64,000 bases of DNA, taken from the NCBI RefSeq assembly GCF_017916275.1, contig NZ_JAFMST010000001.1:62001-126000 (forward strand), given 5' to 3'. The stretch is from Rubellimicrobium arenae. Lineage in GTDB: Bacteria > Pseudomonadota > Alphaproteobacteria > Rhodobacterales > Rhodobacteraceae. A program made the translations under genes and the position numbers. Positions 25,067 to 34,364 of the stretch are shown one piece after another. Under the pieces are notes generated by a model that had not been told where the DNA came from, did not search any database, and worked only from the letters and a program-made list of their open reading frames with translations. Positions within the stretch are counted from its first letter, which is position 1. Every line of letters starts with the position of its first letter.

Positions 25067-26752
25067 TCACGACGCGCCTTGGATCCAGGCCGGCGACCGC
25101 GCGGGGGCCCGTCCGGTGCAGGCGGCCTCGGCGCACATCGCAAGGCTCCCGAACCGCACCTCACGCTGGCTCAGGCCCGGAGCGTAATGGGCATACTTCC
25201 CCGAGTTGGTCATGAGGACCCGAGCTTCGCGCGGGAAGACCGGCTCGGAGATGGAGCACCAGCACAGGTCCGGCACGATGCGGACACCCGCGGCCACCAG
25301 TCGCTGCTCTGTCCCGTCCGCCCTGATTCGTTCCAGAGTCGCGCGACCCAAGGTGATGATGGCCGTCACATGATCCGAGACCCGGCGGCCGTCCATGAGC
25401 TGGGCAAAAGCGCGGCATTCCGCCTGGGAGAAGTGAGGGCTGCCCAAGGCGACCAGATCCACCTCGGCCGGTCCGGCGTTGAACATCTCCCACAGCCGGG
25501 CGAAGTCGGACGGCGTGATCCGCACCGTCGCCGCATCTGCGGCCAGGGGCAGGTCCGCTTCCGGCGTCAGGTCCCTGATATGCAACATGGGTGAAGCCGA
25601 GGTCGTGCCGAAAGCCGCGCATAGGGCTTTGAGATCATCCTCGTTCGGCGTGGCGTGCTCGAGGCCCTGGATCAGCGGGATGCAGTCCGGGGCCGCCTGT
25701 CCGACCAGCCAGCCAAGCATCGGCCAGAACGCGTCATCCGCATCCTGGGGCCACTCTACCTGGATCAGACGCTGGGGCGCGCGGTGGCGCTCCAGATAGA
25801 CCCCGGATCGGGGGGCGCGTCCGGTCAGGGCGATGCAAAGGTCCAGGAAGTCGGGGTGCTTCACCGTACGGGCGCCGAGGACGCTGTTGGCGTAGATGAC
25901 GGCGTTCGATTCCGCCCAGGCGATGTCCTCGCCTTTGCCGGGTTTGTCGCCGAGCAGGTAAGGGGCGCAGGTGAAGCTCGGCTTTGCCCCCATCTCGACA
26001 TAAGCGTCTGCCAGCCTGCTCGCCGGCCCGCCGAAATCCTCGACGACACCTTGGGAGCGCCAGTTCGCGTGGTCCACCGAGATGGCGTTCATCGTGGTGG
26101 GAACGCGGACCCGACCACCCAGGTCGGCCATCTTCCGGGCAAAGGTCAGAAACGCCGGGCTTGCATAGATGCAGCCGTCGATGTGGACCCGGCTGACGTC
26201 GATCAGACGCGCCGCGTCCTGCGCGATTGCCATCGTGCAGATCGTTTCCATGGCCAACTGCGCCGCCGGACCGAACTCCCCCGCGAGGAAGCGCCGGTCC
26301 TGCCCGTCCAACTCCAAATCGTCGCTGGAAAGGGGCTGGAGGCGGATCGTCCGATGGGGGGTCACCAGCGCGTCCTCGGTGATCTGGACCTCGGGCTCAT
26401 TGGCGACGGCGTCGTAGTCCACCGGCGCGAGCCTCACCACCGCAATCCGGCGATCGAACATCCGCCCGGCAATCAGTGCGCCCAGCGTGAGGATGTCCTC
26501 GCCCTCGCGGAAGATCAGGGCGGCGGGGGCTTGACCTGCCAGGCTGAGGCCCAGGAGGACACCGCTCCCTGTGCAGGAGCCACGGCTGGTCGGCATCATC
26601 ACGACCCGGCCACCAAGGGCCATTCCGTGCTGCGGGTGATGGGCGTCCACGATGACGCCCGTAGATGGGTCCACTCCGCCCCAGAAGCTCAGGCCTTCCT
26701 TGCAGACGAGCACGGGTCCGCGAACCAGGGCTGGAACGATGATCTTTCCCAT
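25067..26752 (-). CDS. Aconitase X, fused type (cis-3-hydroxy-L-proline dehydratase)
   Basis: This 561-residue protein joins the small swivelling domain (about residues 1-135, with MMPTSRGSCTGSGVLLGL) to the large catalytic domain (about 140-561). Segments such as VHIDGCIYASPAFLTFARKM, VPTTMNAISVDHANW, ESNAVIYANSVLGART and MTNSGKYAHYAPGL are aconitase X hallmarks. Fused bacterial aconitase X was shown to be cis-3-hydroxy-L-proline dehydratase, forming delta1-pyrroline-2-carboxylate. Cys262, Cys497, Cys499, Cys540 and Cys545 are candidates for iron-sulfur ligands. It is divergent from a HTH-cupin regulator and an Ldh2-family reductase that could complete the route to L-proline. It is a single-gene unit on this strand. 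Confidence 0.88.
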   Translation of the reverse strand: MGKIIVPALVRGPVLVCKEGLSFWGGVDPSTGVIVDAHHPQHGMALGGRVVMMPTSRGSCTGSGVLLGLSLAGQAPAALIFREGEDILTLGALIAGRMFDRRIAVVRLAPVDYDAVANEPEVQITEDALVTPHRTIRLQPLSSDDLELDGQDRRFLAGEFGPAAQLAMETICTMAIAQDAARLIDVSRVHIDGCIYASPAFLTFARKMADLGGRVRVPTTMNAISVDHANWRSQGVVEDFGGPASRLADAYVEMGAKPSFTCAPYLLGDKPGKGEDIAWAESNAVIYANSVLGARTVKHPDFLDLCIALTGRAPRSGVYLERHRAPQRLIQVEWPQDADDAFWPMLGWLVGQAAPDCIPLIQGLEHATPNEDDLKALCAAFGTTSASPMLHIRDLTPEADLPLAADAATVRITPSDFARLWEMFNAGPAEVDLVALGSPHFSQAECRAFAQLMDGRRVSDHVTAIITLGRATLERIRADGTEQRLVAAGVRIVPDLCWCSISEPVFPREARVLMTNSGKYAHYAPGLSQREVRFGSLAMCAEAACTGRAPARSPAWIQGAS

Positions 26753-27359
26753 GAGAGAGTCCTGCTGAATTGTTCGCGTTCATGTTTGAGACGACCGGCA
26801 CCGGCCGCTCCGAGGACGGGTCGGACGTCCAAGCCCGCGATGTGGCGACAGGATCCCTTGTCTTCCCGATCACGGACCGACTGGGCTGATCCTGCCTTGT
26901 CGGCCTGAAAGGAGGCAGAGTACGGAACCCAGCCCGTCGCGCTCTGCACGGTCGGCATAGCCGGCGGGCTCACGCCTGCATCCCTTGGGGGCCGCTCACT
27001 CCCCGACGAGGTCTGGCGACCGACCGGCCATTCGGCTTTGGCAGCGGTCCGCATGGCGCTGCGGCAGGGCAGTTGCAACGGAGGTTTCCATCCCAATCCG
27101 GGCGAAGTCGATTCCCGGCGGGGACGAGGGGAGATCCACCTCTTGGCGTCGCCTTCCGTGACGCGCGTAAGGTTGTGATCCTGCCGATGCGGCCAGGTGT
27201 CGGACCCGGTGCCTGGTCTGACGACGATATCCCTTGCCAGCATGGACCTCCGGCCGAAGTTGGGCTGGGCAGCCTGCATCCGACAACCACGCCCATCCTT
27301 TGCACAGCTGTCGAACCCACCGTTGCCAGACTTCAAGGCGTATGCTTAGAGTAGCATGG
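26753..27359. other. Intergenic region between aconitase X and the HTH-cupin regulator
   Basis: About 600 bases separate divergent genes and must hold both promoters. I found no convincing gene: open frames on both strands are low complexity and lack ribosome binding sites. No copy of the TGTCGACA operator is present, so regulation here should differ from modules A and C. Clear promoter boxes were not found. Confidence 0.5.
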
Positions 27360-28034
27360 ATGGTAGTAAAAGAAAAAACGATGGCGGATCCGAAAACGGA
27401 TGACGGGCCCGACGGTGGTCATTCAGACGGCGAGGGAAGCTGGGCCGCCGAACGGCAACAGCTCCGGGCCGATCTTGGCCAGCGCATGAAGCTGCTGCGC
27501 CAGGAAGGCGGCCTGACGCTGGATGGTGCCGCCCAGAGGACAGGCTTGGCCTTGTCGACGATCCACAAGATCGAGAATGGCCGCGTGTCTCCCAGCTATG
27601 AGAATCTCGTCCGGATCGCACGCGGCTACGGCGTCGGGATGGAGCGCATCTTCTCATCCGAGGAGACGAGCGGGACGGCAAAGACCCGCATGACCGTCAC
27701 GCGGGCTGGAACCGGAAGCAAGGTCCGCACCCCAGCCTACGAGTACGAAATCCTCTGCAATGCGCTGTCGCAGAAGCGCATCATCCCGCTTTTTGCCAGG
27801 ATCGACCGCCGCGCGCCGATCAGGCCCGACGACATGGACGCCCATGATGGCGAGGAAGCCATCCTGGTGCTGTCGGGCCGGGTCGAACTGCATGTCGAGC
27901 ACTATGCGCCCGTCGTCCTTGCGGTGAACGACTGTGCCTATTTCGACAGCACCTTGAAACATGCCCTTCGTGCCCTCGGCGAAGAGGATGCCAGCATCTT
28001 CTGGGCCTGCACCCACATCGATCTCGAAGGCTGA
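27360..28034 (+). CDS. HTH (XRE) regulator with C-terminal cupin domain
   Basis: This 224-residue protein contains an N-terminal lambda-repressor-type helix-turn-helix (about residues 35-90: LRQEGGLTLDGAAQRTGLA then STIHKIENGRVSPSYENLVRIA) and a C-terminal cupin fold (about residues 120-224) with GEEAILVLSGRVELHVEHYAPVVLA and a late CTHIDLEG. Regulators of this layout often sense small amino acid or carboxylate ligands. It stands directly upstream of the Ldh2 gene and opposite aconitase X, so it probably controls 3-hydroxyproline use. The start is uncertain: ATG at 27360 has GAG upstream, whereas ATG at 27381 would give 217 residues after an A-rich stretch. Confidence 0.85.
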   Translation: MVVKEKTMADPKTDDGPDGGHSDGEGSWAAERQQLRADLGQRMKLLRQEGGLTLDGAAQRTGLALSTIHKIENGRVSPSYENLVRIARGYGVGMERIFSSEETSGTAKTRMTVTRAGTGSKVRTPAYEYEILCNALSQKRIIPLFARIDRRAPIRPDDMDAHDGEEAILVLSGRVELHVEHYAPVVLAVNDCAYFDSTLKHALRALGEEDASIFWACTHIDLEG

Positions 28035-28071
28035 ATCCCAGTCCTTTAGCTTCCAAGGATCAACTGCGCCC

Positions 28072-29109
28072 ATGAGCGAGACACGTCTGATCACCATCCG
28101 CGACCTTGAAGCCAAGGTTACGCGGATCTTCGAAATCTCGGGGATCCGCGCCGAAACGGCAGCCGCCATGGCTCGGGTCATCGTTGCCGGGGAGCGCGAC
28201 AACTGCAAGTCGCATGGGATCTACCGGATCGAAGGATGCCTGCGGGTCCTGCGCGCAGGCAAGGTCGTTCCTGACGCTGTCCCGACGCTCAACGACACTG
28301 GCGGACCGATCCTGCAGGTGCATGCCGGCGGCGGATTTGCCTGTCCGGCATTCGAGGATGGCAAAGACCTCCTGATCGACAAGGCGCGCCGCTTCGGGAT
28401 GGGCGCGATGGTGATCCGCGATTGCCTCCACTTCTCGGCCCTCTGGTATGAGGTCGAGGAACTGGCGAGCCAAGGTTTGGCGGCCCTTTCCATGTGTCCG
28501 AGCTATTCATCCGTGGCGCCTGCGGGTGGAACGACGGCCCTGCTTGGCACGAACCCGATGGCCTTTGGCTATCCCCGTCCCGGCGATCATCCCTATGTCT
28601 TCGACTTCGCCACCAGCGTCGTGGCCCGCGGCGAGATCGAACTGCACCGCCGCGCCGGCAAGCCGATCCCCGAAGGCTGGGCCATCGACTCCGAGGGCCA
28701 GCCGACCACCGATCCCGAAGCCGCCCTTGCCGGGGCGATGCTGCCGTTCGGGGCTCACAAGGGGTCGGCGATCTCGACCATGATCGAGCTCCTCGCGGGT
28801 GCCATGCTGGGCGAGTTCATGAGCGCGGAGGCGCGCGACTTCATCGGCGGAACCACGTTCCTGCCGCGTCACGGTGCTCTGATCCTGGCGTTCGATCCTG
28901 ACAAGTTCTCGGCGGGGAGCGGGCGTGATCCCGTCGCCGAGGGCGAGACGCTGCTCCGATCCATCGAGGGGCAGGGCGCGCGACTTCCATCGCAGCGCCG
29001 GTTCGCGGCAAGGAGTCTGTCGGAGCAGCAGGGGATCGCCCTCACCGCAGCAGAGTTCGAGATGCTCGATCGGTTCGAAGCCCAAGGCTTGGCCGCCGTC
29101 GATCTCTAG
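28072..29109 (+). CDS. Ldh2-family NAD(P)H oxidoreductase (delta1-pyrroline-2-carboxylate reductase candidate)
   Basis: This 345-residue enzyme belongs to the malate/L-lactate dehydrogenase (Ldh2/YlbC) family, which is unrelated to classical Rossmann enzymes. Hallmarks are the catalytic His in NCKSHGIYRIEG, NGGGGFA-like VHAGGGFACPAF, HFSALWYEVEELA, LLGTNPMAFGYPR, DFATSVVARGEI and PFGAHKGSAISTMIELLAG. Members include delta1-piperideine/pyrroline-2-carboxylate reductases that convert the product of 3-hydroxyproline dehydration to L-proline, fitting the aconitase X gene next door. Malate, ureidoglycolate or sulfolactate dehydrogenase are other known activities. The ATG at 28072 is 37 bases after the regulator stop; no strong ribosome binding site is apparent. 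Confidence 0.85.
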   Translation: MSETRLITIRDLEAKVTRIFEISGIRAETAAAMARVIVAGERDNCKSHGIYRIEGCLRVLRAGKVVPDAVPTLNDTGGPILQVHAGGGFACPAFEDGKDLLIDKARRFGMGAMVIRDCLHFSALWYEVEELASQGLAALSMCPSYSSVAPAGGTTALLGTNPMAFGYPRPGDHPYVFDFATSVVARGEIELHRRAGKPIPEGWAIDSEGQPTTDPEAALAGAMLPFGAHKGSAISTMIELLAGAMLGEFMSAEARDFIGGTTFLPRHGALILAFDPDKFSAGSGRDPVAEGETLLRSIEGQGARLPSQRRFAARSLSEQQGIALTAAEFEMLDRFEAQGLAAVDL

Positions 29110-29445
29110 CCCGAGAGCGAGCGTTCAGATTGCGGGGCCAGTCCGCTCAGATGGTCAGGCCGCATTGACCCAGGCCCGGGTTCCGCCCGGGCCATGCTCG
29201 AAGGGTCTGGCCTCTGGTCATCGGCATCAGGATGAGGACGCCGAGGTGCCCTCAGGGTTACAGGCGCGGCTGATGGCTCATGGACAGCGCACGCTCATCA
29301 GGGTGCTCAGCGGCGCCAGAGCAGGTCCGCGCCGGTCCGGAGCAGACCTCCTTTGGCCGTGAGCCAGGATGCCAGGACCGCACGACGGCTGGACCGGTGG
29401 CAGAAGCCTGAGCCGCCTGCAATCAGCCCCTGAACTTGGTGACCT
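29110..29445. other. Convergent intergenic stretch with no gene seen
   Basis: About 335 bases lie between the 3' ends of the Ldh2 gene and the proline-racemase-family gene of module C. I found no credible coding frame, no strong inverted repeat and no tRNA. It marks the boundary between two converging modules. Confidence 0.5.
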
Positions 29446-30474
29446 TCAAAGATCAACAGGCCAGGTGTCCGACAGACGGTATCCGCCCTGGAACGGGTCC
29501 GCTGGATCGACCATCAACTGGTGGGTTCCGACGACCCAGGCCCGACCCGAGATGATCGGGCTGATGCCGGGTGTTCCGTTGATGTCGAGGTCCTGATCAA
29601 TCCGGCAGTGGAACTCGGTGTCGATGATGGACTTGCCGATGAACCGGTCGCCCACGTTCATCCGGCCCTTGGCCCGCAGGACGGCCATGCGGGCCGAGCA
29701 GCCTGTCCCTGTCGGGGACCTGTCGATCTTGCCCGGGCGGATCGCCACTGCGTTCTTGCCGACCAGCACGCCGTTCTCGGTCGTGACCGGGTCGGTGAAC
29801 TGGCAGAAGGAAATGTGGTTCCAGTCGGTGATAGGATGCCGGAAGCCGAGCTGTTCGTTCGCGGCTTTGGTGATCTTCATCCCGGCCACGGCGAGGTCGC
29901 GCGCATTCTCCGGGATGATCGGGATCCCGACGGCCGATGCTTCGACGAGGACGAAGCTGTCACCGCCATAGGCGGTGTCCACAGTCAGCGTGCCGAACCC
30001 TTCGACCTCGAGCTTGGCATCCAGTTTGTCGGCAAAGGACGGCACGTTGCGGACGCTGATCCGCTCGGCCTTGCCGTTCCGGCACTCGGCCTCGACCTCG
30101 ATGAGACCGCCGGGGGGCTCCAGGATCATGCGCGTGATCGGCTCCTGCATCGGGATGATCCCGGTGTCGAGAAGCACCGTCGAGACGCAGATGGAGTTCG
30201 ACCCGGACATCGGCGGCGTATCGGCCGGCTCCATGATGATCCAGCCCATCTGCGCCCGGGGGTCCTTGGGCGGTACCAGCAGGTTCACATGGCGGAAGAC
30301 GCCGCCGCGCGGCTCGTTCAGCACGAAGTTCCGCAGCGTCTCGTCCCGCGCGATCCAGCGGGACTGGTCCCAGACCGTCTCGCCCGGTGGTGGAGCGACC
30401 CCGCCGACGATGACGTCGCCGACTTCGCCTTCCGCGTGGCAGGACACCACGTGGATGATCTTGGATGTGCGCAT
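29446..30474 (-). CDS. Proline racemase family protein with Ser/Thr instead of Cys/Cys (dehydratase candidate)
   Basis: This 342-residue protein opens with [18 protein letters not shown] and keeps the family layout ([32 protein letters not shown]). At the first catalytic position it has Ser90 ([10 protein letters not shown]) and at the second Thr255 ([10 protein letters not shown]), so both thiols of the racemase mechanism are gone. Trans-3-hydroxy-L-proline dehydratases carry Thr at the second site with Cys at the first; this Ser/Thr form is a variation on that theme. A dehydratase rather than racemase is therefore the best guess. It is the last gene of the minus-strand importer operon, 16 bases after the ATPase, so its substrate is probably what that importer brings in. 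Confidence 0.85.
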   Translation of the reverse strand: MRTSKIIHVVSCHAEGEVGDVIVGGVAPPPGETVWDQSRWIARDETLRNFVLNEPRGGVFRHVNLLVPPKDPRAQMGWIIMEPADTPPMSGSNSICVSTVLLDTGIIPMQEPITRMILEPPGGLIEVEAECRNGKAERISVRNVPSFADKLDAKLEVEGFGTLTVDTAYGGDSFVLVEASAVGIPIIPENARDLAVAGMKITKAANEQLGFRHPITDWNHISFCQFTDPVTTENGVLVGKNAVAIRPGKIDRSPTGTGCSARMAVLRAKGRMNVGDRFIGKSIIDTEFHCRIDQDLDINGTPGISPIISGRAWVVGTHQLMVDPADPFQGGYRLSDTWPVDL

Positions 30475-30490
30475 TTGGACGGTCCTCGGC

Positions 30491-31216
30491 TCAGGCTTGG
30501 GTCAGCTTGACGAACGCGGCCGTCTCGGGGTTGCGGGGCGCCTCGAAGATCTGCTGGGGCACGCCGATCTCGGCCATCACGCCCTTGGAGAAGAAGGCGA
30601 CGCGGTCGGACACCTCGCGGGCAAACTTCATCTCGTGGGTGACGCAGATCATCGTCATCCCCTCGGAGGCCAGCATGCGGAGCGTGTCCAGCACCTCGCC
30701 CACGAGTTGGGGGTCGAGCGCCGAGGTCACCTCGTCGAAAAGCATGTAGTCCGGCGACATGGCCAGGGCGCGCGCAATGGCCATGCGCTGCTGCTGGCCG
30801 CCCGACAGGCGCGACGGATACACGCCCAGCTTGTCGGCCAGCCCGACATGGGTCAGCTGCTTGACGGCGATCGCCTCGGCCTCGGCCTTGGACAGCCCCA
30901 GCACCTTGCGGGGGGCAAGCATGACGTTCTCAAGCACGGTCAGGTGCGGGAAGGCGTTCCATTGCTGGAACACGATGCCCAGCTTGCGGCGCAGCTTGTT
31001 GAGATCGGTGCTCTTGGCGTGAACCTCGGTCCCGTCCACCACGATGCGGCCGGAGTTGATCGGCTCCAGCCCGTTGATGCAGGTCAGCAGCGTGGACTTG
31101 CCCGATCCGGACCCGCCGATGATGGTGAGAACCTCGCCCTTGTTCACGGTGAGGTCGATCCCCTTCAGCACCTCGAGAGAGCCGAAGGATTTGCGGACGT
31201 TTTCGATCTCAATCAT
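30491..31216 (-). CDS. Polar amino acid ABC importer ATP-binding protein, module C
   Basis: This 241-residue ATPase has Walker [12 protein letters not shown]-loop [11 protein letters not shown], signature [16 protein letters not shown], Walker [16 protein letters not shown] and the switch His in VTHEMKFAR. It is the energising subunit for the two permeases encoded upstream; its start overlaps the end of the first permease gene by 8 bases. It is shorter than the module A ATPase because it lacks the insertion after the first subdomain. It is analogous to HypP/HypQ-type transport components of Sinorhizobium hydroxyproline operons, an assignment by context. Confidence 0.92.
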   Translation of the reverse strand: MIEIENVRKSFGSLEVLKGIDLTVNKGEVLTIIGGSGSGKSTLLTCINGLEPINSGRIVVDGTEVHAKSTDLNKLRRKLGIVFQQWNAFPHLTVLENVMLAPRKVLGLSKAEAEAIAVKQLTHVGLADKLGVYPSRLSGGQQQRMAIARALAMSPDYMLFDEVTSALDPQLVGEVLDTLRMLASEGMTMICVTHEMKFAREVSDRVAFFSKGVMAEIGVPQQIFEAPRNPETAAFVKLTQA

Positions 31217-31862
31217 TGGACCAACGCTTCTCGAGGTAGCCGCCGAAGCGGGCGATGGGGAAACTGATGATGAAGTAGAAGGCCCCGCAGATCAGCAGAA
31301 GGAACAGCGGCTCCTGCAGGCGCGTGATCAGGATCTGGGTCGACTTCAGGAGCTCGGTCACCTGGACGATGTAGACGAGGGCCGAGTCCTTCATCACCCC
31401 GAGGGCGAGGCCGATCCAGGAGGGCAGGGCCACGCGCGTCGCCAGCGGCAGCACGATGTAGGACATGTCCTGCCGCCAGGTCAGGCCCAGCGAGCGGGCG
31501 GCCCGGCGGGTGGTGTTCGGAACGGCCTCGACGGCGCCGCGCACGATCTCGGCGCAGTAGGCCGAGGTGTAGAGCGTCAGGACCATGCAGGCCACCGTGA
31601 AGCCCGACAGGCTTATCCTCAGCACCATGCCGAGGAACGCGTTCACCAGCACGAGCTGGATCAGGAGGGGGATGGAGCGGAAGATATCCAGCACGAACGT
31701 GACAGGAGCAGCCCACCAAGGGCCGACCTGGAACCGGAAGATGCCGAAAACGACGCCAAGAATGGTCCCCAGGATCACCGCGATGGCGGTGACAATCAGG
31801 GTCATTCCCGCGCCTTGGGCCAGGAAGAGCAGGTCGCTCGAGGTGAGAGCAGTTTCAAACAT
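31209..31862 (-). CDS. Polar amino acid ABC importer permease, module C (first)
   Basis: This 217-residue membrane protein contains the family start FLAQGAGMTLIVTAIAVILG, the FVLDIFRSIPLLIQLVLVN segment, and the coupling loop NTTRRAARSLGLTWRQDMSYI before LPLATRVALPSWIGLALG. About five helices are present. It pairs with the permease encoded 12 bases upstream. The 3' end overlaps the ATPase gene by 8 bases, showing translational coupling. Confidence 0.9.
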   Translation of the reverse strand: MFETALTSSDLLFLAQGAGMTLIVTAIAVILGTILGVVFGIFRFQVGPWWAAPVTFVLDIFRSIPLLIQLVLVNAFLGMVLRISLSGFTVACMVLTLYTSAYCAEIVRGAVEAVPNTTRRAARSLGLTWRQDMSYIVLPLATRVALPSWIGLALGVMKDSALVYIVQVTELLKSTQILITRLQEPLFLLLICGAFYFIISFPIARFGGYLEKRWSND

Positions 31863-31874
31863 CGTGCAACGCTC

Positions 31875-32540
31875 TCAGTAGCGGAACAGCCGGGCGGCCA
31901 CGAGCCGCGCCCCGATCTGAACGGTTTTCGTGATCAGGTAGAAGATCACCGCGGCCAGCGCGAAAAGCTCGAAGGTACGGAACGTCAGCGCGTTGAGGTC
32001 CTGCGTCACGCCGTAAAGGTCCGTGTTCATCCCGACCGTGATGCCCAGCGAGGTCATGAGGATCGCCCAGACCATCTGGTTGGTCATCGGCAGGAACGCG
32101 ATGCGCAGCATCTGCGGGAGCACGACATGGCCGAAGGCCCGCACCGGCGTCATTCCAAGCGACCGGGCGGCCCGGGTCTGCGTGTCCGGGATGGCCTTCA
32201 GCGCGCCCCGGAAGTTCTCGGCCAGGTAGCCGGCGTTGTTGAACGTGATCCCGAGGAGCAGGGAGGTATAGGGGCTGAGGTGCAGGCCGAAGCTGCCAAG
32301 CCCGAAATGGGCCATGTAGATCTGGAACAGCGCAGGGGTGTTGCGGGCGATCTCGACCCAGGTCGCGGCGATGCCGGACAGCACGCGATTGCCCGACAGG
32401 CGGAAGCCCGTGAGCAGAACCGCGAGGGCGATGCCGATCAGCATGGACAGGAGCGCGATCTCGATCGTGACCACGGCGCCTTCAAGCATGACGGGCAGCC
32501 GCGCGAACGCCTGCTTCCATTGGAACGTATAAGAGAACAT
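31875..32540 (-). CDS. Polar amino acid ABC importer permease, module C (second)
   Basis: This 221-residue protein is the partner channel subunit: LPVMLEGAVVTIEIALLSML at the start, WVEIARNTPALFQIYMAHFG, then the coupling loop DTQTRAARSLGMTPVRAFGHV and LPQMLRIAFLPMTNQMVWA. The ATG at 32540 is chosen over an upstream ATG at 32579 because the extra 13 residues run into the hairpin after the binding-protein gene. GAGGCGG lies upstream. It is the first membrane gene of the operon. Confidence 0.9.
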   Translation of the reverse strand: MFSYTFQWKQAFARLPVMLEGAVVTIEIALLSMLIGIALAVLLTGFRLSGNRVLSGIAATWVEIARNTPALFQIYMAHFGLGSFGLHLSPYTSLLLGITFNNAGYLAENFRGALKAIPDTQTRAARSLGMTPVRAFGHVVLPQMLRIAFLPMTNQMVWAILMTSLGITVGMNTDLYGVTQDLNALTFRTFELFALAAVIFYLITKTVQIGARLVAARLFRY

Positions 32541-32568
32541 GACCGCCTCGTTTCGGCGTAGAACGGGT

Positions 32569-32597
32569 CGGAGGCGCACGGCGGGCGCGCGCCTCCG
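32569..32597 (-). other. Intercistronic hairpin after the module C binding-protein gene
   Basis: CGGAGGCGC (32569-32577) and GCGCCTCCG (32589-32597) form a perfect 9-bp stem with an 11-base loop, 10 bases past the binding-protein stop on the minus strand. No T tract follows. It occupies the same place as the hairpins in the other two importer operons of this window. Confidence 0.65.
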
Positions 32598-32606
32598 GAA
32601 AGGCGA

Positions 32607-33404
32607 TCAGCGATAGGCGTTCGGGACGGTGAGGCTCGGGACGTCGCCGCCGACCCACTTCGCGTAGAGCTCCTCGTACCGGCCGGTGCGGATCTGCTGG
32701 TTCACGAAGAGGTTCAGGTAGTTGATGAACCCGTATTCCTCACGATTGGTGAAGAGGGCGACGTAGTCGGTGTCGAACGGCGCCTTGCCGACGACGGTGA
32801 TGCCCGGATAGTTGCCGGACTTCACGTTGGCCTGGGCAACCGTGGAGGTGGAGACCGTGGCGTCGAGCTGACCCTGGCTCAGCGCGAGGAACACGTCCGC
32901 CTGGGTCTGGTAGGGGCGGAATTCGCCCTCACCCCAAGCATTGACCTGCTCCTCGAGCGCGATGGCTTCGTAGGTCCCGGCGACGGCGCCGACGGTCTTG
33001 CCCTTCATGCTCTCGAAGGAGGTGACGCCCGAGCTGTCGTTCGAGGTCACGGCCATCTCGAAGGCGAAGTAGGGGATCGAGAAGCCCACGGTCTTGGCGC
33101 GTTCCAGCGTGTCCGAGGTCGAGGCGACGCCCACGTCCACGCGGCCCGACATCAGGGCGGGGATCCGCTCGGGGAAGGGGGTCTCGACGATCTCCGACTG
33201 CACGCCGAGCGCGGCGGCCAGATCGTTGCAGTAGTCGACGTCGAAGCCCTGGGGGTTGTTGTTCTCGTCGCGGAAACCCATCGGCGGGAAGTCAAGAACC
33301 ACAGCGCAGCGCAGCGTGCCGGAGGCGATGATGTCGTCCAGCTTGTCGGCGTGCGCGACGCTGGCTGAAGCCACCAGGGCGGCGGCGGTCAGAAGGGCTC
33401 TCAT
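32607..33404 (-). CDS. Periplasmic amino acid-binding protein, module C (HypM-like)
   Basis: This 265-residue exported protein has a signal peptide (MRALLTAAALVASASVAHA, cleavage before DKLDD). The mature protein starts IIASGTLRCAVVLDFPPMGF, continues with QGFDVDYCNDLAAALGVQ and the typical GRVDVGVASTSDTLERAKTV, then crosses to the second lobe (KTVGAVAGTYEAIALEEQ). These are cluster 3 amino acid-binding landmarks. The ATG at 33404 has GGAGAGA upstream. It heads the importer operon and faces the GntR gene across a 216-base regulatory region. Binding of a hydroxyproline isomer is inference from the neighbouring catabolic genes. Confidence 0.9.
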   Translation of the reverse strand: MRALLTAAALVASASVAHADKLDDIIASGTLRCAVVLDFPPMGFRDENNNPQGFDVDYCNDLAAALGVQSEIVETPFPERIPALMSGRVDVGVASTSDTLERAKTVGFSIPYFAFEMAVTSNDSSGVTSFESMKGKTVGAVAGTYEAIALEEQVNAWGEGEFRPYQTQADVFLALSQGQLDATVSTSTVAQANVKSGNYPGITVVGKAPFDTDYVALFTNREEYGFINYLNLFVNQQIRTGRYEELYAKWVGGDVPSLTVPNAYR

Positions 33405-33620
33405 GGGTCTCTCCACTCTTGATTCGGTTGAACCTCGCACTAACCGTGTCATGCAATTATCAGTTTGGCAAAGGATTTTTAGTATAAGAAAAATTTGGCC
33501 CCGAATCGAATCAATCTTCGGGGAGTCTCTGCCGTGCGGAAACCCTGTGGTGGGTCGGAACTGCCCGCTTGCTCAGGTTCTAGCTTCGTATATCCCTCCA
33601 GCCGTCGGAGAAGGGAAGCC
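33405..33620. promoter_or_regulatory. Divergent promoter region of module C with an inverted repeat
   Basis: This 216-base region is the most AT-rich stretch nearby (about 33450-33496, with TTTTTAGTATAAGAAAAATT), as expected for promoters of the importer and the GntR gene. A perfect 7-bp inverted repeat CCCCGAA/TTCGGGG spans 33499-33523. The TGTCGACA palindrome of module A is absent here; it appears instead downstream of the GntR gene. A TTGGCA element and a TATAAG element are present but only 12 bases apart, so a specific promoter is not claimed. Confidence 0.5.
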
Positions 33621-34349
33621 ATGAGCGACGCGAAAGGCCAGCAAGGAGACCGCAAGCGCGGCTCCGGGGCGAAGTTCGTCTATGAAACGCTGCGGGACGA
33701 GATCCTGAACCTGGTTCTCCTGCCGGGCGAGCTGATCGACGAGATCAGCCTTGCCGAGCGCCTTTCCATGTCGCGGACGCCCGTGCGCGAAGCGCTGGTG
33801 CGGCTGGCGGGCGATGGCCTTGTGACCATGCTGCCCAACCGCTCCACGGTGGTGTCGCAGATCGATTTCCCGAACCTGCACGCGTTCTTCGATGCCCTGA
33901 CGCTCATGTATCGTGTCACCACGCGACTTGCGGCAGAGTTCCACAACAGTGCCGACCTCGCGGCGATCCGGTCCAGGCAGGACGCGTTCTCGCGGGCGGT
34001 GCTGTCGGGCGACACCGCCGGGATGATCCTCTGCAATCGCGATTTCCACGTCGCGATCGCCGAAGCCGGTCGAAATTTTTACTACACCCAGCTTTTCACC
34101 CGATTGCTGGATGAGGGACGGCGCATCCTCAAACTATATTACTACCCAAGCTTCGAGGCCAAGCTGCCGCATCCCTACCTTCTCGAGCACGAGGCTCTGA
34201 TCGGAGCCATCGAGGCGCGCGACATCGACCTGTGCGACCGGCTGGCCAAGGAGCACGCCGACCAGATCGTGCAGCAGATCCAGGAGATGATCGCCAGCGA
34301 CCGTCGCCAGCATATCCCGCTCGCGGGGCGCACCTTGCCGACCGCCTGA
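33621..34349 (+). CDS. GntR-family regulator, FadR/FCD subgroup (HypR-like)
   Basis: This 242-residue regulator is a clear paralog of the module A GntR: FVYETLRDEILNLVLLPGEL, SLAERLSMSRTPVREALVRL, MLPNRSTVVSQIDFP, and in the FCD domain CNRDFHVAIAEAGRNFYYT and LLDEGRRILKLYYYP. The recognition-helix region (LSMSRTPVREALVRL against FGLSRSPVREALIRL) is nearly identical, which would explain why the same palindrome occurs near both genes. GGAGAAGGGAA precedes the ATG. In Sinorhizobium a GntR repressor (HypR) controls the hydroxyproline operon; the same role is likely here. Confidence 0.9.
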   Translation: MSDAKGQQGDRKRGSGAKFVYETLRDEILNLVLLPGELIDEISLAERLSMSRTPVREALVRLAGDGLVTMLPNRSTVVSQIDFPNLHAFFDALTLMYRVTTRLAAEFHNSADLAAIRSRQDAFSRAVLSGDTAGMILCNRDFHVAIAEAGRNFYYTQLFTRLLDEGRRILKLYYYPSFEAKLPHPYLLEHEALIGAIEARDIDLCDRLAKEHADQIVQQIQEMIASDRRQHIPLAGRTLPTA

Positions 34350-34364
34350 CCACCTGCAAACAAT

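Noticed and set aside
33465-33488. TTGGCA and TATAAG as a promoter for the module C GntR gene
   Set aside because: The spacing is only 12 bases, too short for a sigma-70 type promoter.
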